Of a stretch of DNA of 46,022 bases, positions 17,556-26,159 are shown in pieces. Where the stretch lies: assembly GCA_024638915.1 (NCBI GenBank), contig JAHEJJ010000019.1, forward strand, positions 1-46,022, given 5' to 3'. Under the pieces are notes generated by a model. That model made no database searches. It was not told where the DNA came from and saw only the letters and a list, made by a program, of their open reading frames with translations. Source of the stretch: Robiginitalea sp. (GTDB lineage Bacteria > Bacteroidota > Bacteroidia > Flavobacteriales > Flavobacteriaceae). The number at the start of each line of letters is the position of its first letter. Positions within the stretch are counted from its first letter, which is position 1. A program made the translations under genes and the position numbers.

Positions 17556-20500
17556 CTATGGATTTTTGCGATCAGGAAGATTGGTTTTGGAGTAGAAACG
17601 GATTAAACTGTCTTTACCCATTACCGATTTCGGGGCCTCTTCTTTTCTGAGTTCAAGAGGTGCTTCTTCATCGGCCTCGTTCTGCTTTTTAAATATGATC
17701 TTCATCAGTTCCTTAAAACTATTAAAATCGACCTGGTATGAAAGGCCTACCCCCTGGGTATAGCCCTGCTGTTCTGCCAGGAATTGCTGTATCTCATTCT
17801 CTCGGTTAAAGATCTTGGCCCGTAGTGTACCCTCTTCATTGAGCAATACCTGTACCTCAACATTTCCGGCCACCACGGTTTCACTAACGCCACCTACAGG
17901 TACCCCGAAACGACCGTTGATCAATACACGATCGCTGATCTGAGTTGATACCGTAACCCCGATCCTGTTCTCTGTTTGTATATCATTCGGGTCCAGATAA
18001 CCCTGTTCATAGGATAATCCGAAATCGAATTTATCATTCTGCCCTGCCAATACCTGGTTGAGCAATCCAGAAGCGGTCTGGATCAGGTTTCCGGTTACGG
18101 CTTGCTCCGTTATTCCGGATTGATCGTTCACAAAAGTGCCCTGTGCCAGGAGGAAAAAAGCATTCCGTTCTTCCACCGTGGGATCCTGCAATTGATATTC
18201 CAGTTCAGATTTCACCGTTGAACTGGTTCCTGGAAATTCTATATTCATGTTTATGGACGGCCGTTCCAGTTGTCCGGTGAGCTGTACCACCACATCTGTC
18301 GGTATTCTACGGGTATAACCCGCATTATCGAGCAAGGGCGCAGGGTTGGCATTTAGGGAATAAACCGCCTCCATATTGACTTCAGCGCTCAACGGATCAC
18401 GGTCCCATACAATGGTCCCCCCGGGTTTTACACTAAATGTTTTATCGATGATCCCTAGCTTATATCGGTACTGGCCGGTAACCACGACAAAGTCTCCGAA
18501 CATATTAAACTTACCGTTGGTATTGATCTCCATGAAAATCAAGCCAGCACCTGTACCTTTCAAGGAGCTGCCGGTTTTCTGATCGACTACGATCTCAACT
18601 TCGGCATCGGGCGTAACATCGAGGTCGAATTTCAGTTCCAGTCCCTGGTAATCCTTTAATTCCCGCTGGGCTTCAATAGTAACCTGTTCCCCTTTTTCGA
18701 TGAAGTTGATAAAGGAATAATCACCAACACTAGCCACATCGCTTATAGGGATCTTAAGGGAGCTTCCTTCGGCCGTTGCACCCTCAAAGTTGATATTAAG
18801 GGCATTGGTCGGGCCATAAATGCGGCCTTTTCCATTGACAAATCCTTTACCATAGTATAACACCTCTTCCTCAAACTCGGTATTAAGGATCATAAATCTT
18901 TGATTATTTGTATCTATGTTGAGGTCGAGGGTCCAGTCTTTAAAGAAACTATGCTTGATAGTTCCGTTTAGCGTTGCCCGAGTATTTGCGGTTATGTCAC
19001 TGAGTCCTATATTTTGGAAGTCGAAGGTTTGATCGTATAACCGAACCGTGGCCATAGAACTAAAATCATAATCAACATTCAGGTATGGCACACCCAATCC
19101 GGCGTTATCCAGATTCAATATTCCATTGATCTCCGGATTCCGGATATCACCTCTAATTTGCACATTGCCGTTGAGATCGCCACGAATATTGCTGAGGACG
19201 CCTTCACCAAGAGGGCTGAAGGGTTCAAGGTTAAAGTTTCTAAAATTGGCCAGAAAATCAGCTTTAGGGATTTCTTCCCGACTATCCACATTCCCGAGCA
19301 AAGTAAGTTTTTCAAGACCATTTTCCGTGATCTGGGTGTTCACTACAAAATCCGTGAGGTCGCGATTACCGACAATGCCGATAGATAAATCGCCCATTTC
19401 TATTCCATTCACCCCAAATTGAGCAATTTCCAGATTACAGGAAGGAAGGTATACATTGTCTTTTTGCAGGACATTGAGTGTTCCGTTGATTTCACCGCTC
19501 AAATTCAGACTGTCAATCGCAGGTGCTATCTTATTAAGAGACACCAGTTTAAAATCTAACTGGAGGTCTTTGTAAGTAGAATCCGCAAGTTGCCCGTTAA
19601 GCCGTATCCGTTCCCTGTTATCATTATTCATCACGATCTCTTCGATAGAAATACTATCGAGCGACCTGTTAAAAGTAACCTTATTAAGATCATTCCTTTC
19701 CCGGTTCAACAGCCAGGTATTCCCTTTAAAACTCACCTCAGAGCGCTTAAGGCCGATCACCGATTTATTATCCTTGGTAAAGGTGTGGTAAAAATTGAGG
19801 TTATAGATATCGTTATACTTGCTTCCACCTTTGAATTCAGTCCTGAAGAAAAGGGTGTCCTTCAGGGTGGTATTGATCAGGTTAAAGTCTTTAAGGTCAT
19901 AATAAACCGTAGAAACATCTGTAATGGAAACAAAGGTATTGAACAGCGGGTTTTTATTATCGATCTTAACATCGATGCTGTCGAGTTCATTTCCAAATGC
20001 CTCAATCTTAGGCGATTTAAAGGTGAGCTTGAAATCTCCCTCATCGGCGATAATATTGCCTTTGATAAAGGTGTTGGGACCAAAAGCCACTTGAGGAAAA
20101 AACACCTCTACAATCTTGTTGTAGATCCTGAAATTAAAATCCAGATTCTGACCTGACGAAATATCATAAGGTTTATAATTTGTATAAATACTTCCGATAG
20201 AATTCTGCACCAACCTGCCCAGCTCATTCACCCTAAAATTACCACTCATATATCCGGTGATGATATCTGGTGAATTGATTTCTATGGTTCTTAATGAATC
20301 GCGGTCAAAACGCGATGAAATAGTAAAATCCTCAAAAAAATAGGTGTTGTTGATGTTCTGGTAGCTGGTTTCAGTAAAATTCAATTCACCCTCCATGTCA
20401 TCGAAATTGGTCCCGCTGACATCCATATCGACTTTTCCTTTGAATATGGAAATGCTGTCATTGATAAAGTTTAGCTCCTTAAAATCCGCATAATCCACTT

Positions 20501-22016
20501 CCGCATTGAAGTTGAAGTCATTTTTATCACTTCCAAAGTCGGCCAATCCTTTAAAATCAAATCGCAGGTTCTCATCATTACAATACAGAATACCGTCGAA
20601 AAGCTGGTCTTTAAGAACTCCAGAAACTTTTATGTTTTTGTAGTCGTAGTCGTTGAAATTAATGGTGTATACCTCGCCTATTACTTCGGTATTAAGGTTC
20701 TCCCGTACAAAACCCTGGCCTTCCACATTAACGTCGAGCGTGGTTTTGCCCAATTTATCCGATTCGACAAAATCACCCAGGTTAAAATCGATCAATGATA
20801 CAAAGCCCTTGTAATTCGCATTGTCAATATCATCGATATCGGTGAGGTCCAGGTCTGCATAACTGCTTCCAATCGGACTGGTGATATTGAGTTTAGCCGC
20901 TATGGATTTTGTGGTGATATTGGCATCGCCCCGAACGGTGAACTGGCCGAGTTTGGCAAAGGCTGACGGCAGGGAGCTCCCCAGAATGTTGGGCAATAAA
21001 GACCGAAGCTGATTATAGCTGGTAGAGATGTCCTTGATATCAGCATCAAGCGAAAATGGACCTGCTTTCCTGAAAAGGTTTTTAAAATGAAAATCACCAC
21101 GAATACCGGTGTTATCCGTATTCAGGAATAGATCTTCCACCTGCATATCATTGAGAACCCCATCAATATTGGCAGAGAAATACACATTTTTGCCCTTGCC
21201 GAACTCGTTGTAGATCAGATTGATCTCGTCCAGGGAGATTTCAGATTCCTGGAAGCTGGCACTGACGTTCACCTTATCGACAAAATCCTTTAAGTCTTCC
21301 CGTTTGTAATCCATAACAATATTTCCAAACAGATTCGATTCGGGGGTTTTGATCCCAAGTGAATCGAAACGCATTTGCTGTTTGGTGTATTTAAAGGTAG
21401 TACTGAGTTTCTCCATATCAATACCAATACGGCTGATAAAGGATAAGGCGTCTATACGTGTCGTTACTTCCGGACCCAGGATCTGAAAATCGCGGGCATC
21501 AATATTCAGGTTTTTAAAATCCAGAATCTGATCTTTTTCCATGTTATCATCGATGATCCTGAATCGGCTTTCCTCGAGAATAATTTCATCGGTAGAAAGG
21601 TAAAATGGGGGTTTATCGGGTGATCTCGGTGTACCATCATCTAATTTGGCTACAAAAACATCGAGATTGGTCTCTTCTTCCCCTGCATAGGTTCTAAGCT
21701 TAAAATTAAGCCCTTCCAAATCTACATCCCCAAATTCGAGACGCCCGTTTACCATATTTCGGACACTCAGGATCGAAGTGGTGAGTTCCTTGATGAAAAA
21801 CAAAGTGTCTTTCTGGTAATCTTCCACGTAGACATCGCGAAGGGAAGTGTCCCAACTGATAAGCGAAATTCGCAGTCTTTCAATATTGATGTTAGTGCCA
21901 AACTCGCTGTTTAATTCCTTGGTTGCATACTGCGCCAAGTGCGTCTGAACAACAGGCAAAGACAGGATAATAGTGCTGAAAACACATATCAGCAAAAATG
22001 CCAAAAGTGTTCTCAC
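17556..22016 (-). CDS. tamB: TamB-like AsmA-superfamily intermembrane protein (translocation/assembly module)
   Basis: 1486 residues. One N-terminal membrane helix (RTLLAFLLICVFSTIILSLP) is followed by a very long repetitive beta-rich body and a C-terminal TamB (DUF490) domain, about 1080-1440, with phrases such as GGTIVWDRDPLSAEVNMEA and LTGQLERPSINMNIEFPG. TamB-like proteins form long hydrophobic grooves spanning the periplasm, acting in outer-membrane protein assembly or lipid transport. The Bacteroidota forms are usually about this size. The start is GTG at 22016; a basic in-frame stretch just upstream (KRLRKIL) looks like part of a signal-anchor n-region, but no ATG, GTG or TTG opens it before the in-frame stop at 22053-22055. 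The gene is divergent from tsaD. Confidence 0.88.
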   Translation of the reverse strand: MRTLLAFLLICVFSTIILSLPVVQTHLAQYATKELNSEFGTNINIERLRISLISWDTSLRDVYVEDYQKDTLFFIKELTTSILSVRNMVNGRLEFGDVDLEGLNFKLRTYAGEEETNLDVFVAKLDDGTPRSPDKPPFYLSTDEIILEESRFRIIDDNMEKDQILDFKNLNIDARDFQILGPEVTTRIDALSFISRIGIDMEKLSTTFKYTKQQMRFDSLGIKTPESNLFGNIVMDYKREDLKDFVDKVNVSASFQESEISLDEINLIYNEFGKGKNVYFSANIDGVLNDMQVEDLFLNTDNTGIRGDFHFKNLFRKAGPFSLDADIKDISTSYNQLRSLLPNILGSSLPSAFAKLGQFTVRGDANITTKSIAAKLNITSPIGSSYADLDLTDIDDIDNANYKGFVSLIDFNLGDFVESDKLGKTTLDVNVEGQGFVRENLNTEVIGEVYTINFNDYDYKNIKVSGVLKDQLFDGILYCNDENLRFDFKGLADFGSDKNDFNFNAEVDYADFKELNFINDSISIFKGKVDMDVSGTNFDDMEGELNFTETSYQNINNTYFFEDFTISSRFDRDSLRTIEINSPDIITGYMSGNFRVNELGRLVQNSIGSIYTNYKPYDISSGQNLDFNFRIYNKIVEVFFPQVAFGPNTFIKGNIIADEGDFKLTFKSPKIEAFGNELDSIDVKIDNKNPLFNTFVSITDVSTVYYDLKDFNLINTTLKDTLFFRTEFKGGSKYNDIYNLNFYHTFTKDNKSVIGLKRSEVSFKGNTWLLNRERNDLNKVTFNRSLDSISIEEIVMNNDNRERIRLNGQLADSTYKDLQLDFKLVSLNKIAPAIDSLNLSGEINGTLNVLQKDNVYLPSCNLEIAQFGVNGIEMGDLSIGIVGNRDLTDFVVNTQITENGLEKLTLLGNVDSREEIPKADFLANFRNFNLEPFSPLGEGVLSNIRGDLNGNVQIRGDIRNPEINGILNLDNAGLGVPYLNVDYDFSSMATVRLYDQTFDFQNIGLSDITANTRATLNGTIKHSFFKDWTLDLNIDTNNQRFMILNTEFEEEVLYYGKGFVNGKGRIYGPTNALNINFEGATAEGSSLKIPISDVASVGDYSFINFIEKGEQVTIEAQRELKDYQGLELKFDLDVTPDAEVEIVVDQKTGSSLKGTGAGLIFMEINTNGKFNMFGDFVVVTGQYRYKLGIIDKTFSVKPGGTIVWDRDPLSAEVNMEAVYSLNANPAPLLDNAGYTRRIPTDVVVQLTGQLERPSINMNIEFPGTSSTVKSELEYQLQDPTVEERNAFFLLAQGTFVNDQSGITEQAVTGNLIQTASGLLNQVLAGQNDKFDFGLSYEQGYLDPNDIQTENRIGVTVSTQISDRVLINGRFGVPVGGVSETVVAGNVEVQVLLNEEGTLRAKIFNRENEIQQFLAEQQGYTQGVGLSYQVDFNSFKELMKIIFKKQNEADEEAPLELRKEEAPKSVMGKDSLIRFYSKTNLPDRKNP

Positions 22017-22053
22017 CAGTATTTTTCGAAGTCTTTTGATAGGGCTTATTGTT

Positions 22054-22061
22054 TATCTTTG
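22054..22061 (+). promoter_or_regulatory. Bacteroidota-type -7 box for tsaD
   Basis: TATCTTTG matches TAnnTTTG perfectly, with TTG at 22036-22038 upstream at a slightly short 15-base spacing. Transcription should start near 22068, downstream of the TTG at 22049 and upstream of the GTG at 22088. This supports GTG 22088 as the tsaD start. Confidence 0.6.
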
Positions 22062-22087
22062 TTACTCAAATTTTATTCCAAACCCCT

Positions 22088-23113
22088 GTGAATAAAGAGA
22101 AAATATATATCCTGGCCATCGAATCTTCCTGCGATGATACCTCTGCTGCGGTATTGTGCAATAGTAAAAAGCTCAGCAATGTGGTGGCTTCTCAAAAAAT
22201 ACACGAAGCTTACGGTGGTGTTGTACCGGAATTAGCATCGCGGGCACACCAACAAAACATCGTTCCCGTCGTTGATCGAGCTTTAACCATAGCAAATATC
22301 GACAAAAAACAGTTATCCGCCATAGCTTTTACGAGGGGTCCGGGACTTTTAGGCTCGCTATTGGTTGGTACTTCTTTTGCAAAATCGCTCTCGCTTGGCT
22401 TAAACATTCCACTTATAGAGGTAAACCACATGCAGGCACATATCCTGGCCCATTTTATCGAGGAGGAAAATATGATAAAACCAAAGTTTCCATTTCTGGC
22501 GATGACAATCAGCGGTGGCCACACCCAATTGGTCCTGGTGCATGATCATCTGAAAATGGAAATTCTGGGAGAAACCCTGGACGATGCTGTGGGTGAAGCA
22601 TTCGATAAGAGCGCAAAATTACTCGGAATGCCCTATCCCGGAGGTCCTCTGGTCGACGCCCATGCCCAAAAGGGAAATCCACTTGCCTTCAAATTTCCCA
22701 AACCCAAGGTACCAGGTCTTAATTTCAGTTTCAGTGGACTCAAGACCAGTATTTTGTATTTTATTCAAAAGCAGACTGCGGCAAACCCCGAATTTATTAC
22801 CGACAACCTGGACGACCTTTGCGCTTCCATCCAGTATACGATCGTCAATATACTTATGGAAAAGCTTAAAGCTGCGGTTAAACAAACCGGAATCAAACGG
22901 ATAGCTATCGGTGGGGGTGTAGCTGCAAATTCTGGAATCCGCAATGCATTGGAACAGGCCGAAAAAGATCTGGGCTGGGTAGCCTATATTCCAAAATTTG
23001 AGTATTGTACGGATAACGCTGCTATGATTGGTATCGTAGGCTACTACAAGTTCAAGGATCGCGAATACTCCGGCTACAATATCGCAGCAACTGCACGCTA
23101 TGAGATCGGATAA
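22088..23113 (+). CDS. tsaD: tRNA N6-adenosine threonylcarbamoyltransferase TsaD
   Basis: 341 residues from a GTG start, opening (V/M)NKEKIYILAIESSCDDTSA. Family hallmarks are ILAIESSCDDT, the metal-binding HMQAHILAH, SGGHTQLVLV, GEAFDKSAKLLGMPYPGG and GGGVAANSGIR. TsaD transfers the threonylcarbamoyl group to A37 of ANN-decoding tRNAs, working with TsaB, TsaE and TsaC, none of which is in this window. A longer frame from TTG 22049 exists, but those extra 13 codons are hydrophobic, unlike the family, and lie partly upstream of the predicted transcription start. Head-to-head with tamB. Confidence 0.95.
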   Translation: MNKEKIYILAIESSCDDTSAAVLCNSKKLSNVVASQKIHEAYGGVVPELASRAHQQNIVPVVDRALTIANIDKKQLSAIAFTRGPGLLGSLLVGTSFAKSLSLGLNIPLIEVNHMQAHILAHFIEEENMIKPKFPFLAMTISGGHTQLVLVHDHLKMEILGETLDDAVGEAFDKSAKLLGMPYPGGPLVDAHAQKGNPLAFKFPKPKVPGLNFSFSGLKTSILYFIQKQTAANPEFITDNLDDLCASIQYTIVNILMEKLKAAVKQTGIKRIAIGGGVAANSGIRNALEQAEKDLGWVAYIPKFEYCTDNAAMIGIVGYYKFKDREYSGYNIAATARYEIG

Positions 23114-23127
23114 GACGGATTATGATA

Positions 23128-23158
23128 TTGCCTGTAATTCTTTTTTAACGTACCTTTT
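23128..23158 (+). promoter_or_regulatory. Possible -33/-7 promoter before the TfoX-N gene
   Basis: TTG at 23128-23130, a 20-base spacer, then TACCTTTT at 23151-23158, one mismatch from TAnnTTTG. The spacing is the best -33/-7 fit among the plus-strand sites found here. It lies in the 64 bp between tsaD and the TfoX-N gene, giving a leader of about 13 bases. Confidence 0.45.
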
Positions 23159-23177
23159 CGATTCATAAGAAACAGCT

Positions 23178-23525
23178 ATGGCCTATAATGCTGGGCTTGA
23201 AAATAGGATCAACCAGGCGCTTTCACTTTTTCCCAAAACGATACGGGAACAAATGGATTCTAAGAAAATGTTCGGAGGCATAGCTTACCTATACCGTGGT
23301 AAAATGACGGTGGGGATCCTTAAGGACGATCTCATGGTGCGCGTAGTAGCTGAAAAAATGCCGGCAATATTAGCCAGAGATGAAGTGCGACCAATGGACT
23401 TTACCAGTAGGCCGATGAAGGAATTTATATATGTATCCCCAAATGGATTCAAAAGCGAAGAGCAACTCATGTTCTGGATTGAACGCGGCCTTGAACACGC
23501 CAAAAGAAAATTAAACCAAGTTTAA
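23178..23525 (+). CDS. TfoX/Sxy N-terminal-domain protein
   Basis: 115 residues matching the TfoX N-terminal domain alone: SKKMFGGIAYLYRGKMTVGI, then a DDLMVRV strand and RPMDFTSRPMKEFIYV. In gamma-proteobacteria TfoX/Sxy regulates competence, but there the domain is joined to a C-terminal helix-hairpin domain that is absent here, so a competence role should not be assumed. No signal peptide; cytoplasmic. It ends 12 bp before rsmE on the same strand and probably shares its transcript. Complete and unremarkable in composition. Confidence 0.88.
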   Translation: MAYNAGLENRINQALSLFPKTIREQMDSKKMFGGIAYLYRGKMTVGILKDDLMVRVVAEKMPAILARDEVRPMDFTSRPMKEFIYVSPNGFKSEEQLMFWIERGLEHAKRKLNQV

Positions 23526-23537
23526 GGTTATACCAAT

Positions 23538-24245
23538 ATGCAACTATTTTATCATCCGGACCTCAATAGCGATGCCACTGAATGTTTTTTCGGTGAAGAG
23601 GAAAGTCGCCATATCGTCAAGGTACTTCGAAAGAAAAAAGGTGATGAAATCATGGTGACCAATGGAAAGGGTCGGATTTTTACAGGTACGATCAGCGAGG
23701 CCTCATTGAACAGCTGTGAAATTGCTATCACATCGCATGAAAAAACGGTACGGCGAATGCATCGTCTACACCTGGCCGTTGCGCCTACCAAAAATTCTGA
23801 GCGTTATGAGTGGTTCCTTGAAAAAGCTACTGAAATTGGCATAGATGAGGTCACTCCTATTATTTGTGATCACTCTGAACGAAAGATCATTAAAAAGGAT
23901 CGGTTAGAAAAAGTAATTCTAAGCGCCATGAAACAGTCTCTCAGGTCATATCTGCCACAGCTTAACCAGGCGATGACTTTGGAAGAATTCCTGCAACAGG
24001 ATCTTCCAAAACGCCGGTTTATTCTTCATTGCCAGGAAGGCGAAAAAGTAGATTTTAAAAGGCGTTTAGAACCCGATAAGAAAATTTTGATCCTGGTAGG
24101 ACCCGAAGGTGATTTTTCCGAAGCGGAGATAGAACTGGCTAAAAGTAAAGGTTTCATACCTGCTTCCCTGGGAGAGTATCGTCTTAGAACCGAAACGGCG
24201 GCTATTCTCGCCTGTGCTACCGTAGCCCTGATCAATAGCCGTTAA
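23538..24245 (+). CDS. rsmE: 16S rRNA (uracil(1498)-N(3))-methyltransferase RsmE
   Basis: 235 residues of the SPOUT (trefoil-knot) methyltransferase family. An N-terminal PUA-like part (about 1-70, SRHIVKVLRKKKGDEIMVTN) precedes the knot with FLEKATEIGIDEVTPIICDH, ILVGPEGDFSEAE and the C-terminal LRTETAAILACATVAL, the AdoMet-binding signatures of RsmE. It methylates N3 of U1498 in 16S rRNA near the decoding centre. It lies 12 bp after the TfoX-N gene and is followed by a 158 bp gap that contains the promoter of the next operon. Confidence 0.95.
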   Translation: MQLFYHPDLNSDATECFFGEEESRHIVKVLRKKKGDEIMVTNGKGRIFTGTISEASLNSCEIAITSHEKTVRRMHRLHLAVAPTKNSERYEWFLEKATEIGIDEVTPIICDHSERKIIKKDRLEKVILSAMKQSLRSYLPQLNQAMTLEEFLQQDLPKRRFILHCQEGEKVDFKRRLEPDKKILILVGPEGDFSEAEIELAKSKGFIPASLGEYRLRTETAAILACATVALINSR

Positions 24246-24388
24246 GACCAAGGCAAAAGATTACGCCCACAGGTAAAAAGAAAGTTTCGCCAATGATTTA
24301 AAAAGTCTGTCCCCGATCTGCCTGTTCTACAATATCGTGTCTTACTTAATATGCCAGTTCAGAGGCGACCTTTTCATCATGATTTTCT

Positions 24389-24396
24389 TACTTTTG
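24389..24396 (+). promoter_or_regulatory. Bacteroidota-type -7 box for the DUF4159 operon
   Basis: TACTTTTG, a perfect TAnnTTTG match, ends only 7 bases before the ATG at 24404. If it is used, the mRNA would be leaderless or nearly so. No -33 TTG at standard spacing. Confidence 0.45.
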
Positions 24397-24403
24397 ACAT
24401 CTG

Positions 24404-25060
24404 ATGGATCGGACCTTGATAAATCTGTTTTTAACAACGATCATCCTGTTGATGACGGCTTCAGCATTTTGCCAGCAACTGGCTGTCCTAAAATACAAGG
24501 GAGGTGGCGACTGGTATGCCAATCCAACAGCGTTGCCCAACCTGATACGTTTCTGCAACTCACATATAGACACTTCTTTAAACACGGAACCCGCCACGGT
24601 AGAAGTTGGGAGTACAGAAATATTCCAATATCCCTTCATTCATATGACCGGGCATGGCAATGTCTACTTCGATGAGGAAGAGGCACAGAATCTGAGAACC
24701 TATCTGCTGGGTGGTGGATTCCTTCATGTCGATGATAACTATGGTATGCAGCCATATCTCATCAAAGAGCTCAAAAAAGTTTTCCCGGATAAGGAATTGT
24801 TGGAACTGGGGGCTGATCACCCGATTTTTAATCAATCCTATACTTTTCCAGAAGGTTTGCCTAAGATCCATGAACACGACAATAAACGCCCGCAGGCATT
24901 TGGCGTTATTAACCAGGGAAGGCTTTTGCTCCTATTTACTTTTGAATCCGATCTGGGCGACGGTTGGGAAGATCCGGAGGTTCATAACGATCCAGAGGAA
25001 ATACGAGACAAAGCATTAAAAATGGGCGCTAATATCATTGAATATGTTTTTAATCAATAA
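24404..25060 (+). CDS. Exported DUF4159-domain protein
   Basis: 218 residues. Signal peptide of about 23 residues (MDRTLINLFLTTIILLMTAS, then AFCQ) followed by one DUF4159 domain: AVLKYKGGGDWYANPTALPN, YPFIHMTGHGNVYF, LRTYLLGGGFLHVDDNYG and an LGADHPIFNQSY segment. The pattern resembles the glutamine-amidotransferase-like flavodoxin-type fold seen in DUF4159 proteins, but no catalytic Cys triad is visible. Function is unknown; the domain is widespread in Bacteroidota and in some proteobacteria. It is first in an apparent operon with the AI-2E permease (3 bp gap) and the THUMP-like methyltransferase. Confidence 0.85.
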   Translation: MDRTLINLFLTTIILLMTASAFCQQLAVLKYKGGGDWYANPTALPNLIRFCNSHIDTSLNTEPATVEVGSTEIFQYPFIHMTGHGNVYFDEEEAQNLRTYLLGGGFLHVDDNYGMQPYLIKELKKVFPDKELLELGADHPIFNQSYTFPEGLPKIHEHDNKRPQAFGVINQGRLLLLFTFESDLGDGWEDPEVHNDPEEIRDKALKMGANIIEYVFNQ

Positions 25061-25063
25061 GCT

Positions 25064-26152
25064 GTGAATTCAAGAACCATTAGCGAAGGCATATTAAGAG
25101 CGATGGGAGTTATCGCTGGTGTTATCCTTTTCGGATACTTTCTCTACGAAGTTCGTTCTGTCATTGCTTATGTTATGATCGCCGCGGCAACAGCCCTTGT
25201 GGGCAGACCGTTAGTGTTTTTTTTACGGGAAAGACTGAGATTCAAAAATACCCTGGCCGTTATCACCACCATGGTTCTGATGGTTGGCATACTGGCCGGT
25301 GTTATTTCACTTTTCATACCCTTGATCGCCAAGCAGGGACATAATTTATCGCTACTCGATATCGAGGCACTGCAGCAAAACCTGGAGAATCTTTATGAGC
25401 AAATCATCGATTATTTTGGGATAAACAATGCCGAGATGAGTAAACGTTTCAGGGAATCTAAGTTGCTGGCAAATCTCGATTTTGGCTTTATCCCCGACTT
25501 TCTGAATTCATTTCTTGGAGTGTTGGGCTCTTTGAGCATCGGTCTGTTTTCCGTTCTGTTTATCGCTTTTTTCTTCCTTAAGGATAGTAAAATGCTTGTA
25601 AATACCGTCTTGATTCTTGTTCCAGACGACAAAGAAGATCGGGTACTTAAGTCTGCCTCCAAAATGCGTGACCTCCTATCGAGGTATTTTTTAGGACTGG
25701 TGATGCAGATCTCCATACTGTTTGTCATATATACCATATGGTTGTTGATCTTCGGTATCGAAAATGCGGTGGTCATCGCCTTTTTATGTGCCTTGCTAAA
25801 TCTGATCCCCTATATCGGTCCGGTATTCGGTGGGACCTTGATGTTACTCCTTACGATGACCAGTAATTTAGGCTCTGATTTCAGCACCGTGATCTTGCCT
25901 AAAACCATCTATGTCCTCATCGGTTTTATCCTTGGACAATTGGTGGATAACTTCTTCTCACAACCCTTTATTTTTTCGAACAGCGTGCGCTCACATCCGC
26001 TGGAAATTTTCATCATTATTATCATTGGCGGATTGCTTTTCGGAGTCGCCGGTATGATCATCGCAGTACCCGGATATACCGTCATTAAGGTGCTTTTACA
26101 GGAGTTTTTTGCGGATAATAAGATCGTAAAATCGATGACAAAAAATCTATAG
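25064..26152 (+). CDS. AI-2E family transporter (PerM/YdiK-like permease)
   Basis: 362 residues with about eight membrane helices: two to three N-terminal (about 10-90), a soluble section near 95-150, then helices near 150-180, 215-275, 285-305 and 310-340. The family signatures are SIGLFSVLFIAFFFLKD, ALLNLIPYIGPVFGG and GLLFGVAGMIIAVPGYTVIK. Members include TqsA-like exporters and Na+/H+ antiporters, so the substrate cannot be named. GTG start at 25064, 3 bp after the stop of the DUF4159 gene, which implies coupled translation. The methyltransferase gene follows after 7 bp. Confidence 0.9.
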   Translation: MNSRTISEGILRAMGVIAGVILFGYFLYEVRSVIAYVMIAAATALVGRPLVFFLRERLRFKNTLAVITTMVLMVGILAGVISLFIPLIAKQGHNLSLLDIEALQQNLENLYEQIIDYFGINNAEMSKRFRESKLLANLDFGFIPDFLNSFLGVLGSLSIGLFSVLFIAFFFLKDSKMLVNTVLILVPDDKEDRVLKSASKMRDLLSRYFLGLVMQISILFVIYTIWLLIFGIENAVVIAFLCALLNLIPYIGPVFGGTLMLLLTMTSNLGSDFSTVILPKTIYVLIGFILGQLVDNFFSQPFIFSNSVRSHPLEIFIIIIIGGLLFGVAGMIIAVPGYTVIKVLLQEFFADNKIVKSMTKNL

Positions 26153-26159
26153 TTTTACT

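Noticed and set aside
19590-20156. A 188-codon open frame on the plus strand inside the TamB-like gene.
   Set aside because: Antisense shadow of a long intact coding region; no family signature or promoter.
23178-23525. Competence regulator interpretation of the TfoX-N protein.
   Set aside because: Only the N-terminal domain is present; the C-terminal domain of true TfoX is missing and no competence genes are nearby.
24337-24675. A plus-strand frame starting before and overlapping the DUF4159 gene.
   Set aside because: Wrong frame relative to the recognisable DUF4159 domain and it has no motif of its own.
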